Assembly: GCF_015550425.1 (NCBI RefSeq)
Contig: NZ_JADNAT010000017.1
Coordinates: 12,415 to 76,414 of the forward strand
Length of the DNA: 64,000 bases
Direction: 5' to 3'
Source of the DNA: Clostridium sp. 1001275B_160808_H3
Lineage (GTDB): Bacteria; Bacillota; Clostridia; Clostridiales; Clostridiaceae
Position numbers and translations under genes: made by a program. Shown in pieces: positions 8,610 to 18,572 of this stretch (its first letter is position 1; each line of letters opens with the position of its first letter). The notes beneath the pieces were generated by a model that was not told the DNA's origin, did no database searches, and worked only from the letters and a program-made list of their open reading frames with translations.

Positions 8610-9536
8610 TTATTTTTCCTTTATTAATTTAACTAAAATAGCTTTTTGAACATGAAGTCTATTTTCAGCTTCTTCAAAAATTGTATCTGCATGCTTTTCT
8701 AGTATTTCTTCAGTTATTTCCTCTTCTCTATGTGCAGGTAAACAGTGAAGAACTATAGCATCACCTTTAGCAAGAGACATAAGTTTAGAGTTTACTTGAT
8801 AAGAAGAAAAGGCAGCTAGTCTTTCGCTAGCTTCATTCTCTTTTCCCATACTAGCCCATACATCAGTTATAACTACATCAGCATTTTTAATAGCTTCTTC
8901 AGGATTATCAACTATTACAAAGTTTAAATTATTATTTTTAGCAATTTCTTTTCCTTTTTCTATATAGTGATCTTTAACCATATAATTTTTGGGAATAGCT
9001 AGAGAGATGTTCATTCCAACAGTTAAGCAACCGACTATAAGTGATTGTGCCATATTATTACCATCACCTATATAAGCTACTTTCAAACCATCAAAAGTAT
9101 TTTTATTTTCTCTAATAGTCATTAAGTCAGCTAAAACTTGGCAAGGATGTTCATCATCAGTAAGACCATTTATTATTGGAATACTAGAAGATTCAGCAAG
9201 TCTCTTTACTTCATCTTGAGCAAAGGTTCTTATCATTATTCCATTTAGATATCTAGACAATACTCTAGATGTATCCTGAATAGGCTCCCCACGGCCTATT
9301 TGTAAGTCACTTGAGCTTAAAAATAATGGGTACCCTCCTAGTTGATACATGCCAGCTTCAAAAGAAACTCTTGTCCTAGTAGAAGACTTTTCAAATATCA
9401 TTCCAAGAGTTTTACCTTCAAGATAATGATGTTTAATACCATGTTTCAATTCATATTTTAATTGATCCCCAAGATTTAAAATATCAAGAATTTCCTCCTT
9501 AGATAAATCCTCCATTTTAAGTAAATCCTTATTCAT
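8610..9536 (-). CDS. argF: Ornithine carbamoyltransferase
   Basis: Transfers the carbamoyl group from carbamoyl phosphate to ornithine, giving citrulline. The 308-residue protein has the carbamoyl-phosphate site SSTRTR (residues ~57-62), MIRTF, the motif HPCQ in DEHPCQVLADL and the ornithine-site HCLPAHR near the C-terminus. It is the last gene of the operon. The start MNKDLL follows GGGGG at 5 nt; the 13 codons before it in frame overlap this RBS. A palindromic repeat lies between argD and argF. Confidence 0.95.
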   Translation of the reverse strand: MNKDLLKMEDLSKEEILDILNLGDQLKYELKHGIKHHYLEGKTLGMIFEKSSTRTRVSFEAGMYQLGGYPLFLSSSDLQIGRGEPIQDTSRVLSRYLNGIMIRTFAQDEVKRLAESSSIPIINGLTDDEHPCQVLADLMTIRENKNTFDGLKVAYIGDGNNMAQSLIVGCLTVGMNISLAIPKNYMVKDHYIEKGKEIAKNNNLNFVIVDNPEEAIKNADVVITDVWASMGKENEASERLAAFSSYQVNSKLMSLAKGDAIVLHCLPAHREEEITEEILEKHADTIFEEAENRLHVQKAILVKLIKEK

Positions 9537-9552
9537 AAAAACCCCCATTTTT

Positions 9553-9683
9553 ACAATTGATAATGCACAATGCACAATGGATAATTAATGATAAACCTTT
9601 AGAGTTTAGAAAATATATTCTTAATTCAGCTGTGCTGAATTATTTCAATAATTATTAATTTTAATTGTCCATTATCAATTGTT
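9553..9683. repeat. Palindromic repeat family A, copy 1, inside the arg operon
   Basis: ACAATTGATAATG with its complement near 9662-9682 frames the 148-nt argD-argF gap. At its centre is a small hairpin, AATTCAGC-TGT-GCTGAATT (9623-9641). The same words recur at 10865-10977, 61986-62074 and 63709-63760. It would be transcribed within the operon mRNA. Confidence 0.65.
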
Positions 9684-9684
9684 A

Positions 9685-10848
9685 TTACTCATTGCTTAAT
9701 ATTGCATTTATTATTTCTATTCCTTTTTTTATTTCTTCTTTTGTTATTATCAAAGGTGGTAGTAGCCTAACGACATTTGGTCCAGCTGTTAATACTAAAA
9801 GCCCTTTTTTTAGTGCTTTCTTTTGTATTTCTAAAGCTGGTATTTTTAGTTCTAATCCTATCATTAAGCCTTTACCTCTAACTTCTTTAATTAAATTTGA
9901 ATCTATATCTTTAAGTAAAGAAATTAAGTACTCACCATTTTCCGTAATTTCATTTAATTTAGAGTTAGTACAAATGGTATCTAAAACAACCAATGCTCCA
10001 GAGCAAGCCACTGGATTTCCACCAAATGTTGTACCGTGGTCACCAGGTTTAAAGACGGTTGATAATTTTTCATTGCATAGAAAACCTCCTATAGGTAAAC
10101 CTGATCCTAAGCCCTTAGCAATGGTAACTATATCCGGATTTACATCAAAGTGTTGATAACCAAATAGTTTTCCAGTTCTACCTATTCCACATTGAACTTC
10201 ATCAAATATTAAAATAATATCTCTTTCTTTACATATTTTATAAACTTCTTTTACAAATTTATAATCTAAAGGATAAATTCCACCTTCACCTTGAATTGCT
10301 TCCATCATAACAGCACAAACATCATTAGATAATTTATCATTGAAATCATCTATATCATTTGCTTTAAAATGATCAAATCCCCCAGGAAAAGGAAAGAAGT
10401 AGTTGTGAAATTTATCTTGTCCAGTTGCTGTTAAAGTTGCTAAAGTTCTACCATGAAAAGATTGCTTTAATGTAAGAATTTTATTTCTATTAGCTCCATA
10501 TTTATCAAAACTATATTTTCTAGATAATTTTATAGCGCCTTCATTAGCCTCAGCACCAGAGTTGCAAAAAAATACTTTACTCATTCCTGAAAGAGTAGTT
10601 ATTTTATCAGCTAACTTTAAAGTAATCTCATTAAGAAAAATATTTGATGTATGTTGCAAAGTACAGGCGGTATTAGATATAGCTTTGCTCCATTCAGAAT
10701 TCCCATAACCAAGGCTATTTACCCCGATTCCACTTGTAAAATCTATATATTCATTTCCATTATCATCATATAGCATACAGCCATTACCCTTAACTAAATT
10801 CACAGGAAGATAAGAGTAAGTTGACATTAAAGATAAATCATTAGACAT
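9685..10848 (-). CDS. argD: Acetylornithine aminotransferase
   Basis: PLP-dependent transamination of N-acetylglutamate semialdehyde to N2-acetylornithine. At 387 residues it shows the class III aminotransferase features NSGAEANEGAIKLSRKY, SFHGRT, IFDEVQCGIGRTG and the Schiff-base lysine in AKGLGSGLPIGG, followed by HGTTFGGNP. The start MSNDLSL follows GGGGG; 14 extra in-frame codons upstream lack support. It lies between two family A repeats. Confidence 0.94.
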   Translation of the reverse strand: MSNDLSLMSTYSYLPVNLVKGNGCMLYDDNGNEYIDFTSGIGVNSLGYGNSEWSKAISNTACTLQHTSNIFLNEITLKLADKITTLSGMSKVFFCNSGAEANEGAIKLSRKYSFDKYGANRNKILTLKQSFHGRTLATLTATGQDKFHNYFFPFPGGFDHFKANDIDDFNDKLSNDVCAVMMEAIQGEGGIYPLDYKFVKEVYKICKERDIILIFDEVQCGIGRTGKLFGYQHFDVNPDIVTIAKGLGSGLPIGGFLCNEKLSTVFKPGDHGTTFGGNPVACSGALVVLDTICTNSKLNEITENGEYLISLLKDIDSNLIKEVRGKGLMIGLELKIPALEIQKKALKKGLLVLTAGPNVVRLLPPLIITKEEIKKGIEIINAILSNE

Positions 10849-10864
10849 ATAAAAACCCCCATGT

Positions 10865-10977
10865 AAAAATTGACAATGGATAATTAACAATTAATAATTA
10901 TTGAATTAAAAATATATTTCCTAAACTCGTAGAGTTTATACCTTAATTATGCATTGTCAATTGTCCATTATACATTG
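10865..10977. repeat. Palindromic repeat family A, copy 2, inside the arg operon
   Basis: Fills the argB-argD gap. ATTGACAATGGATAATTAA on the left is complementary to the TTGTCAATTGTCCATTAT region on the right, with an inner AAACTCGTAGAGTTT hairpin. Its layout matches copy 1 at 9553-9683. Confidence 0.65.
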
Positions 10978-11832
10978 TTAATATATCATTGTTCCTATTC
11001 CTTCTTTTGAGAGTAGCTCTAAAAGTATTGAGTGGGGGAGAGTGCCATCTATTATATGTGCTTCTTTTACTCCCATTCTTATGGCTTCTATACAACAATC
11101 AATTTTAGGAATCATACCACTTTTTATTATTCCATCCATTTGTAGTTTTTTTATTTCATGTAGTCTTAGTGATGATATTAATGTAGCTTCATCATTTGGA
11201 TCTATCATTAATCCAGGAACATTTGTAAGTAGCATTAATTTTTCAGCTTTTAGCGCTGAAGCTAATTTAGATGCACAGATATCTGCATTTATATTATAAG
11301 TTTGAGTGCAATTCTCGCTTGTTGCAATTGATCCTATAACAGGAATGTATCCTGATGATAATAAAGTAGTTAGTAGAGTTGTATCAATAGATGTTATTTC
11401 TCCTACAAATCCGAGATCAATTGATTTTTCTAATTTTCTTGCTTTTATAAATGAGGCATCTATGCCACATAAGCCGAGTGCTTTTCCACCAGCGCTTTCT
11501 ATTAAGCTTACTATGTCTTTATTTACCTTACCTCCTAAAACCATTTGAACTATTTCTATAGTTTTATCATCTGTATAACGGAGACCATCTATAAATTTAC
11601 TTTCTTCACCTATTTTATTCATAAACTCTGATATATGAGGTCCACCTCCATGAACTATAACAGGTTTTATTCCTACACATTGTAATAATACTATGTCAGT
11701 TGCAACACTTTTCCTTAGTTCATCACTAGTCATTGCATTTCCACCATATTTTATTACTACTATTTTACCTGATAATGATTGTATATATGGAAGTGCTTGA
11801 GTTAATACTCTTGCATGTTCAAAATAATTCAA
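10978..11832 (-). CDS. argB: Acetylglutamate kinase
   Basis: Phosphorylates N-acetylglutamate with ATP, the second committed step of arginine synthesis. The 284-residue protein shows VIKYGGNAM, VIVHGGGPHI and the C-terminal nucleotide-site region with LLTNVPGLM. The start is a TTG (11832) with GGAGG 9 nt upstream. An N-terminal helix (NYFEHARVLTQALPYI) like that of arginine-inhibited hexameric forms is present, so feedback inhibition is plausible. Confidence 0.95.
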   Translation of the reverse strand: MNYFEHARVLTQALPYIQSLSGKIVVIKYGGNAMTSDELRKSVATDIVLLQCVGIKPVIVHGGGPHISEFMNKIGEESKFIDGLRYTDDKTIEIVQMVLGGKVNKDIVSLIESAGGKALGLCGIDASFIKARKLEKSIDLGFVGEITSIDTTLLTTLLSSGYIPVIGSIATSENCTQTYNINADICASKLASALKAEKLMLLTNVPGLMIDPNDEATLISSLRLHEIKKLQMDGIIKSGMIPKIDCCIEAIRMGVKEAHIIDGTLPHSILLELLSKEGIGTMIY

Positions 11833-11848
11833 AACTTAATACCTCCAG

Positions 11849-13069
11849 TTAACTTCTGTAGTCACCATTAATTTTTACATAATCATAGCTTAAATCACAT
11901 CCCCAGGCAGTAGAGGAGAAGTTGCCATCATTCATGTTAATATGGATAGTAATTTCATCTTTTAATAATATTTCTTTGGCTTTAACTTCATCAAAGGAAA
12001 GTCCTATACCATTTTTACAAACATCAATTTTATCTACAGAGCTTTCAAATGTTAAATCTATTTTGTTTGGATCTATATTAATTCCTGAGTAACCAAGAGC
12101 ACATAAAATTCTTCCCCAATTAGCATCACTACCAAACATTGCTGTTTTTACTAAAGGGGAGTTTATAACACTTTTAGATAATATTTCTGCATCTTTTTGA
12201 GATTTGCAATTATAAACAACACATTCAAGAAGCTTACTTGCACCTTCACCATCTTTAGCGATCATTTTAGCAAGAGTTATATTAATATTATTCAATGCTT
12301 CAATAAATAAGTAGTAATTTGTATCTTTTCTTTTAATTATTTCATTATCAGCAAGACCATTAGCTAATATCAAAACCATGTCATTTGTACTAGTATCACC
12401 ATCTACACTGACTCTGTTATAACTTATTTTTGTGCTTTCTTTTAAAGCTTCCTGAAGCATTTCTCCAGAAATATTTAAATCGGTTGTTATAAAAGAGAGC
12501 ATAGTTCCCATATTAGGTTCTATCATTCCAGAACCCTTTGCCATAGCTCCAATAGTTATTTTTTTGTTACCTATCATGAACTCTAAAGATAGCTGCTTTT
12601 TATAAGTGTCAGTTGTCATTATTGCAGTGGCAGCATCATCAAAACCATCTTTTGATAATCTATCTGTAAGCATTGGAATTCCATTTTTTATTGCATCTAT
12701 ATTTAAAGGAATTCCTATAACACCTGTTGATGCAACTAAAATATCACCTGTTTTTAGTTTAAGAGCCTTTGCTTGAAGTTCAGTCATTCTTTTAGCTTTT
12801 ACTAATCCATCATCCCCATTGCATGTATTAGCATTTCCACTATTTATTATTATTGCTTGAGCTTTTTTATTAGATAAATGTTCCTTAGTTATATAAATAG
12901 GAGCTCCCTTAACTTTATTTTTTGTATATACTCCAGCAGCTGTGGCTGGGACTGTTGAATAAATAAGTGCTAAATCTAGATTTAAGTTATTTTTCTTAAG
13001 TCCACAATGAATTCCAGATGCAAGGAAACCTTGAGGAGCAGTAATTCCATTGTTAGTAACTAATTGCAA
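11849..13069 (-). CDS. argJ: Bifunctional glutamate N-acetyltransferase / ornithine acetyltransferase
   Basis: Transfers acetyl from N-acetylornithine to glutamate, so the operon uses the acetyl-recycling route; this fits the absence of argE and argA in the operon. It has 406 residues and self-cleaves into two chains before the nucleophilic Thr in ASTGVIGIPL. GNANTCNG and the C-terminal WGRILCALGYSG are also family-typical. The start is TTG at 13069 after an AAGGGGG RBS; no ATG is nearby. It lies 16 nt upstream of argB. Confidence 0.95.
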   Translation of the reverse strand: MQLVTNNGITAPQGFLASGIHCGLKKNNLNLDLALIYSTVPATAAGVYTKNKVKGAPIYITKEHLSNKKAQAIIINSGNANTCNGDDGLVKAKRMTELQAKALKLKTGDILVASTGVIGIPLNIDAIKNGIPMLTDRLSKDGFDDAATAIMTTDTYKKQLSLEFMIGNKKITIGAMAKGSGMIEPNMGTMLSFITTDLNISGEMLQEALKESTKISYNRVSVDGDTSTNDMVLILANGLADNEIIKRKDTNYYLFIEALNNINITLAKMIAKDGEGASKLLECVVYNCKSQKDAEILSKSVINSPLVKTAMFGSDANWGRILCALGYSGINIDPNKIDLTFESSVDKIDVCKNGIGLSFDEVKAKEILLKDEITIHINMNDGNFSSTAWGCDLSYDYVKINGDYRS

Positions 13070-13105
13070 TTGTAAAACCCCCTTATTACAATTAAAAAAT
13101 TAAAA

Positions 13106-14140
13106 TTAGTTTCCAGAAGAAACTAATTTTAATCCGTCTGTTTCTTCAAATCCCATAATTATATTCATATTTTGTATTGCTTGCCCCGCAGCTCCTTTAA
13201 TCATATTGTCTATTGTGCTGATGATTATTAGTCCATCACCTCTATGATTTAAATGTAATGATATATTGCAATTATTTGTGTATTTAACATCTTTTATAGA
13301 AGCTGTATCACCAAGTGGAAGTATATTTACAAAAGGCTCATATTTATAAAAGTTAGAGTATAAATTATGAATATTTTCAATAGTTGTTTTTTCTTTGGGA
13401 TAGCAGTATATAGTTGATAATATACCTCTATTTATTGGAAGTAGGTGAGGAGTAAAGGTAATATTTACATCCTCTTGTGCTATATCTGATAGGCATTGTT
13501 CTATTTCTGGAGTATGTCTATGAGAACCTATTCCATATGGAGAAAAGTTTTCATTTAGTTCTGGATAGTGAGACTTTAATGCAAGACCTCTTCCAGCACC
13601 TGTTGCTCCTGATTTTGAATCGCATATTATATTATCTAATTTAATTAATGAGTCTTTTAGTAAAGGCATTAATCCAAGTTCTATCGAAGTAGGATAGCAT
13701 CCTGGATTAGCTATTATTTTATATTCTTTAATTTTTTCTCTGTTATGCTCAGGAAGAGCATAAATACTTTTTTTATGAAGATCCTTATATAAAAAATCTT
13801 TTCCATACCATTTCTTATAATCTTCTTCGCTTTTTAATCTAAAGTCTGCCCCAAGGTCTATAAGTACTTTATTTTCCTTATAAACTAATTCTGCAATTTC
13901 CTCACTAAGACCATGAGGAAGTGCAGCAAATATAATATCACATTTATTTATAACATCATTTTGGTTTTCACAAATTAAGTTTGTAACACCATATAGATTT
14001 TTATATATAGAAGATATTGGCTCACCTTCATAAGAAACTGAACTTATAGCTTCAATAGTAACTTTAGGATGATTTGATAAAAGCCTAAGTAGTTCAACTC
14101 CTACATAGCCAGTTGCCCCAATTATTCCTACTTTAAGCAT
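13106..14140 (-). CDS. argC: N-acetyl-gamma-glutamyl-phosphate reductase
   Basis: NADPH-dependent reduction of N-acetylglutamyl phosphate to the semialdehyde. The 344-residue protein has an N-terminal [17 protein letters not shown] nucleotide fold, the catalytic cysteine in ANPGCYPTS (near residue 147) and HRHTPEIEQ. The ATG follows GGAGG, and the gene overlaps the end of argH by 13 nt, implying translational coupling. Confidence 0.95.
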   Translation of the reverse strand: MLKVGIIGATGYVGVELLRLLSNHPKVTIEAISSVSYEGEPISSIYKNLYGVTNLICENQNDVINKCDIIFAALPHGLSEEIAELVYKENKVLIDLGADFRLKSEEDYKKWYGKDFLYKDLHKKSIYALPEHNREKIKEYKIIANPGCYPTSIELGLMPLLKDSLIKLDNIICDSKSGATGAGRGLALKSHYPELNENFSPYGIGSHRHTPEIEQCLSDIAQEDVNITFTPHLLPINRGILSTIYCYPKEKTTIENIHNLYSNFYKYEPFVNILPLGDTASIKDVKYTNNCNISLHLNHRGDGLIIISTIDNMIKGAAGQAIQNMNIIMGFEETDGLKLVSSGN

Positions 14141-15528
14141 TTTAAATCCTCCTTAGTATTTTTTATTGATTCTAAAAGTAAATTTAATTGAATTTTTACT
14201 GAAGAGGAACTTGGACCGCCAAAAACCTTTCTCTCTTCAACACAATTTACTAAATCTATTGCAGTATATATATCTTCTTCAAAAATAGGTGAGAAGTTTT
14301 TAAATTCATCTAATGAAAGATCATCTATGGCTAAATCATTTTTTATACAATAAAGAACTATTTCACCAACTATTTCATGTGCCACTCTAAAAGCTAAACC
14401 TTTTTTTACTAGATAGTCGGCAACATCAGTAGCATTTGTAAATCCACTAGAAGCTCCTTTTCTCATGCTTTCTTTATTAATCTTCATAGTATTTAACATT
14501 CCAGTGAAGGTTTTTAATGATAAAATTGCTGTATCTAAGGCATCAAATAAAGCTTCCTTATCTTCTTGCATATCTTTGTTATAAGCAAGAGGAAGCCCCT
14601 TCATAACAGTAAGAAGTGTTATTAAATCACCATAAACTCTTCCTGTTTTTCCTCTAACTAATTCTGCAACATCAGGATTTTTCTTTTGTGGCATTATGCT
14701 GCTACCAGTACTATATTCATCAGATAGTTCAATAAAGCTAAATTCATTTGTTGCCCAAAGAATAATTTCTTCAGAAAATCTTGATAAATGCATCATTATC
14801 ATAGATAAGGTTGATAAAGCTTCTATTGCATAATCTCTATCTGAAACTGAATCTAAGCTATTTACGGTAAGAGAAGCAAAGCCTAAGTCTTTTGCTATCA
14901 TATGTCTATCAAGGTTATAGGTTGATGTAGCAAGAGCTCCACTACCTAATGGCATTTGATCCAATCTTTTATAACAATCAAATATTCTACCTAAATCTCT
15001 TTTAAACATTTCAGAATATGCTAATAAATGATGTGCAAAGGTTATAGGTTGTGCCTTTTGCATATGAGTATATCCTGGCATTATAGTATTTACATTATCA
15101 TTAGCCTTTTGATAGATAACTTCTTGAAGAGATAGAATATTATTTACTAAATCTTTTAAGGCACTTTTTAAATATAGCTTTGTATCGAGAGTTACCTGGT
15201 CATTTCTGCTTCTTCCAGTATGAAGTTTTTTTCCTTCATCACCAATATAGTAGGTTAATGTTCCTTCTATAAAACTATGGATATCTTCAGAAGCTTCATC
15301 TATTTTGATAACTCCGTTTTCTAATCTTTTTAATATTGTTTCTAGGCCAGCAGCTATTTTTATACTATCTTCTTTTGGGATGATATTTTGTTCTCCTAAC
15401 ATTTTTACATGAGCTAAACTACCTAAGATGTCTTCCTTATACATTCTTGAATCTACTCGTATTGATGAGTTAAAATCATTAACTAATGAATTAACTCCTT
15501 TTTCAAATCGTCCGCCCCAAAGTTTCAT
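14128..15528 (-). CDS. argH: Argininosuccinate lyase
   Basis: Splits argininosuccinate to arginine and fumarate. At 466 residues it has the fumarase/aspartase-superfamily signature [16 protein letters not shown], the N-terminal LWGGRF, and [10 protein letters not shown]. It begins 2 nt after the argG stop with only a weak RBS inside argG, so translation is probably coupled to argG. Confidence 0.96.
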   Translation of the reverse strand: MKLWGGRFEKGVNSLVNDFNSSIRVDSRMYKEDILGSLAHVKMLGEQNIIPKEDSIKIAAGLETILKRLENGVIKIDEASEDIHSFIEGTLTYYIGDEGKKLHTGRSRNDQVTLDTKLYLKSALKDLVNNILSLQEVIYQKANDNVNTIMPGYTHMQKAQPITFAHHLLAYSEMFKRDLGRIFDCYKRLDQMPLGSGALATSTYNLDRHMIAKDLGFASLTVNSLDSVSDRDYAIEALSTLSMIMMHLSRFSEEIILWATNEFSFIELSDEYSTGSSIMPQKKNPDVAELVRGKTGRVYGDLITLLTVMKGLPLAYNKDMQEDKEALFDALDTAILSLKTFTGMLNTMKINKESMRKGASSGFTNATDVADYLVKKGLAFRVAHEIVGEIVLYCIKNDLAIDDLSLDEFKNFSPIFEEDIYTAIDLVNCVEERKVFGGPSSSSVKIQLNLLLESIKNTKEDLKCLK

Positions 15529-15530
15529 AT

Positions 15531-16754
15531 TTATTTACCAGCTTTCTTTAGTGTTTCATTCATTTTTGCTTTAACTGTTATAGGAAGACCAAATAAGTTT
15601 ATAAACCCAGCAGAATCTTTTTGATCATATACAGCATCTTCTCCAAATGTTGCATACTCTTCGCTATATAAGGAGTAAGGAGAAGTCATTCCAGCATTTA
15701 TTATATTTCCTTTATATAATTTAAGTTTTACTTCACCAGTAACAGTTTCCTGAGTTTTTTCTATAAATGCGGTTAAAGCTTCTCTAAGGGGAGTAAACCA
15801 TTGGCCGTTATAAACAATTTCTGCAAATTTTAATGCTACAATTTCTTTGTAGTGAGAAGTTTCCTTATCAAGGCAAATTTCTTCTAAATCTTTATGAGCT
15901 TTGTAAAGTATAGTTCCAGCTGGGGTTTCATAAACACCTCTGGATTTCATTCCAACTAACCTATTTTCAACCATGTCAATTATTCCAATGGCATTTTCTC
16001 CGCCTATTTTATTAAGCTTTTCAATTAAAGTAACACCATCTAATTTCTCACCGTTTAATTCAACTGGAATACCTTTTTCAAATTTTAAAGTTATATAAGT
16101 TGATTTATCAGGTGCTTTTTCCAATGTATTTGTTAGCTCTAAGATTTTATCATAGTTTGGCTCATTATTTGGATCTTCTAAATCAAGGCCTTCATGACTT
16201 AAATGCCATAAATTTTTATCTTTACTATAATTAGTTTCGTAGCTTATTGCTATTGGAATTTCTTTATCCAAAGCGTATTTAATTTCTTCTTCTCTAGATT
16301 TTATATCCCAAATTCTCCATGGAGCTATTATTTCCATGTCTGGCGCAAAGGCTTTAACAGCAAGCTCAAATCTTACTTGGTCATTTCCTTTGCCAGTACA
16401 TCCATGACAAATAGCATCAGCTCCTTCAGCTAAAGCTATTTCAACTAATCTTTTACCGATTATTGGTCTTGCAAAAGATGTACCAAGAAGATATTTTCCT
16501 TCATAAATAGCATTAGCCTTAATAGTAGGGAAAATATATTCATTAACAAACTCATGAGTTAAATCTTCTATATAGCACTTTGAAGCCCCAGTTTTAAGTG
16601 CTTTTTCTTTTAGACCTACGAGTTCATCCTTTTGTCCAACATTACCAACTACAGCAATAACTTCACAGTTATAATTTTCTTTTAGCCAAGAAATAATTAT
16701 TGAAGTATCTAATCCTCCTGAATAGGCTAGTACAACTTTATTAATTTTTTTCAT
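15531..16754 (-). CDS. argG: Argininosuccinate synthase
   Basis: ATP-dependent joining of citrulline and aspartate. The 407-residue protein has the PP-loop AYSGGLDTS at residues 9-17, [10 protein letters not shown], and the C-terminal [13 protein letters not shown]. It is the first gene of the operon, with an AAGGGGG RBS and a leader of about 265 nt behind the ARG-box promoter. Confidence 0.96.
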   Translation of the reverse strand: MKKINKVVLAYSGGLDTSIIISWLKENYNCEVIAVVGNVGQKDELVGLKEKALKTGASKCYIEDLTHEFVNEYIFPTIKANAIYEGKYLLGTSFARPIIGKRLVEIALAEGADAICHGCTGKGNDQVRFELAVKAFAPDMEIIAPWRIWDIKSREEEIKYALDKEIPIAISYETNYSKDKNLWHLSHEGLDLEDPNNEPNYDKILELTNTLEKAPDKSTYITLKFEKGIPVELNGEKLDGVTLIEKLNKIGGENAIGIIDMVENRLVGMKSRGVYETPAGTILYKAHKDLEEICLDKETSHYKEIVALKFAEIVYNGQWFTPLREALTAFIEKTQETVTGEVKLKLYKGNIINAGMTSPYSLYSEEYATFGEDAVYDQKDSAGFINLFGLPITVKAKMNETLKKAGK

Positions 16755-17027
16755 ATATTAAAGCCCCCTTGTATATTGCTAAGAATAAAAGAAAGAATAT
16801 TTATAAATAGCAACAGTATATTTATTACTAATAAAAATTTGTTTGATTTATATGCTTCAATTATCTATTTAATTATCAAACATTTATATTTAAAAACATT
16901 TATAGATTTATTTGATAGAATTAGCAATATTGAAGCCATATTTGTTTAGATATTATATAGGCTACTAAAATATTAAAAGTAGTCAAATAAAAATATTCAT
17001 ATAGTTTGCGAGAAAACTATGTTTATA

Positions 17028-17056
17028 ATTATACAGCTTATGGTATAATTATGCAA
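17028..17056 (-). promoter_or_regulatory. Promoter of the arginine operon
   Basis: On the minus strand TTGCAT (17051-17056) and TATAAT (17028-17033) are separated by exactly 17 nt. The transcript would carry a ~265-nt A+T-rich leader before argG in which I found no convincing attenuator. Confidence 0.75.
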
Positions 17057-17060
17057 TGGT

Positions 17061-17084
17061 ATATTTGAATAATTATTCAAATAT
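17061..17084. promoter_or_regulatory. ARG box (ArgR/AhrC operator)
   Basis: A perfect 24-bp palindrome contains TGAATAATTATTCA, an exact match to the ARG-box core TGAATWWWWATTCA. It abuts the -35 of the argG promoter (4 nt upstream). A second half-site (TGAAT on the minus strand near 16995-16999) lies downstream of the start point. Arginine-dependent repression by an ArgR protein encoded elsewhere is inferred. Confidence 0.85.
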
Positions 17085-17205
17085 TTCGTATAAATCTTGC
17101 GCGATAATAGTATGTATATGATATTGATGCATTTTTATGAACTAGTTTATGAATGTTTTTTTATTTAAAAATTTTAAAATATGCTGTCATACAATTAAAA
17201 TTAAA

Positions 17206-17224
17206 GGGATGTCAAAGACATCCC
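17206..17224 (-). terminator. Terminator of the DUF421-DUF4363 pair
   Basis: A perfect 8-bp stem GGGATGTC/GACATCCC with a 3-nt loop lies 85 nt after the DUF4363 stop, with T-rich sequence after it on the minus strand. Confidence 0.65.
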
Positions 17225-17308
17225 AAGTAATTTTTATTTCATATAAGCTTTGCATGTTTATAATTAAGTGCAAATTAAAATAAGATCAGATTGAATTAAA
17301 AAATTATT

Positions 17309-17689
17309 TTAAAATAAATTTTGTAAATTAGGCTTTTGTAGATCTTTTAAATGTTCGGCTGCATATCTTACTACATGAAGAGTTGCTAATGATTCAGCCT
17401 TATCTTCACCTTTTATATAAAGAGTTAACTTTAGGGATTCATTCATTAATGAATCATAATCAACATGATTTAGATATATTGCAGGAATATCAGCTTTTTC
17501 CTTAATTAATGATAATAGTTCAACTGAACTTTCATATGCTAAATATTCTTCGCCTTCAGCAAGAAGATCTTCTATTTCTTCACATTTTATCATTACATCA
17601 TCACAAAGTGATACAAATTTAGTATCAAGAAAAAATAATCCTGTAATTAATACTATAAATAGGAGTATAGAAATAATGCTGTTTTTCAT
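17309..17689 (-). CDS. DUF4363 family protein
   Basis: 126 residues with one N-terminal membrane segment (residues ~5-22) and a helical extracytoplasmic or cytoplasmic tail rich in Glu and Leu. Its start overlaps the DUF421 stop by one base (TAATG). DUF4363 proteins commonly sit beside DUF421 genes in Firmicutes, which supports the assignment. Function unknown. Confidence 0.7.
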   Translation of the reverse strand: MKNSIISILLFIVLITGLFFLDTKFVSLCDDVMIKCEEIEDLLAEGEEYLAYESSVELLSLIKEKADIPAIYLNHVDYDSLMNESLKLTLYIKGEDKAESLATLHVVRYAAEHLKDLQKPNLQNLF

Positions 17690-18375
17690 TAATTATCCTC
17701 CTTATCTGTATGAAGTTGGTAAATAAATTTACCTTTAGTATCTGTCATTGCAATTAACACATCTTTAATTGAGTTAACCTTATGTTTCTTTAGTTCATTT
17801 TGAATCCACTCATCAGTTTTATTTCCGGAAGTTAGTGCATTTCTATTTATTCTACCATCTAAAACATAAATAATAGGTAGTCTAGGCTCAGATGAACTAG
17901 TATTTTGAGAATTTGAGATTCCATCACTAGATTTATTAGAAGTTAGAAAGGACATTTGTCCGTTATTTTCTAATATACCAAATTCAATTTCACTTAAGTC
18001 AAAATATCCAGCAAGTCTTATTTCTTCCATAAGTTCATCTAAGTTAATTTGTTGTTTTTTTAGAGTTTCAAAATTTATTTTACCTCTATTTATTAATATG
18101 CAAGGTTCACCCTCTAAAATTTTCCTAGCTTTTTGGCTTTTTAGTTGAATTAATGATAATACCGTCTTAATAAATAGTAAAGTTATAATAGGAATAACGC
18201 CTAATATTAATGGTAATCGTGTATCTTGCATCGGTAATGCAGCTAAATCTGAAATCATTATAGTAATTACAAATTCATAAGGCTGCAATTCTCCAATTTG
18301 TCTCTTTCCCATTAACCTAACTACTAATATAACTAAAGCATAAAGAAAAATTGTTCTAATTAGTACAATAAACAT
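17689..18375 (-). CDS. DUF421 (YetF-like) membrane protein
   Basis: 228 residues with three N-terminal membrane helices and the conserved MGKRQIGELQPYEFVITIMISDLAALPM, here shown by the parts GKRQIG and ELQPYEF. A soluble domain with INLDELMEEIRLAGYFDLSEIE follows. Family members are linked to spore or envelope physiology in bacilli, but the biochemical role is unknown. The partner DUF4363 gene is translationally coupled. Confidence 0.85.
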   Translation of the reverse strand: MFIVLIRTIFLYALVILVVRLMGKRQIGELQPYEFVITIMISDLAALPMQDTRLPLILGVIPIITLLFIKTVLSLIQLKSQKARKILEGEPCILINRGKINFETLKKQQINLDELMEEIRLAGYFDLSEIEFGILENNGQMSFLTSNKSSDGISNSQNTSSSEPRLPIIYVLDGRINRNALTSGNKTDEWIQNELKKHKVNSIKDVLIAMTDTKGKFIYQLHTDKEDN

Positions 18376-18572
18376 AAAACCACCTCGTAAGAGATATTAT
18401 TTGTATAAATGCATAGATTTATTCTTATATTAATAAGGTGAGTATTATATGAGTATTAATAAGGTAGTATTATGTAAGATATTTTTATAGATTTTTTGAA
18501 CATTCAGTATATAATATTAAATAAGGATATTTAGAAAATATTGACAAAAAGTTTAGCTGGAGGAGGGCAATT

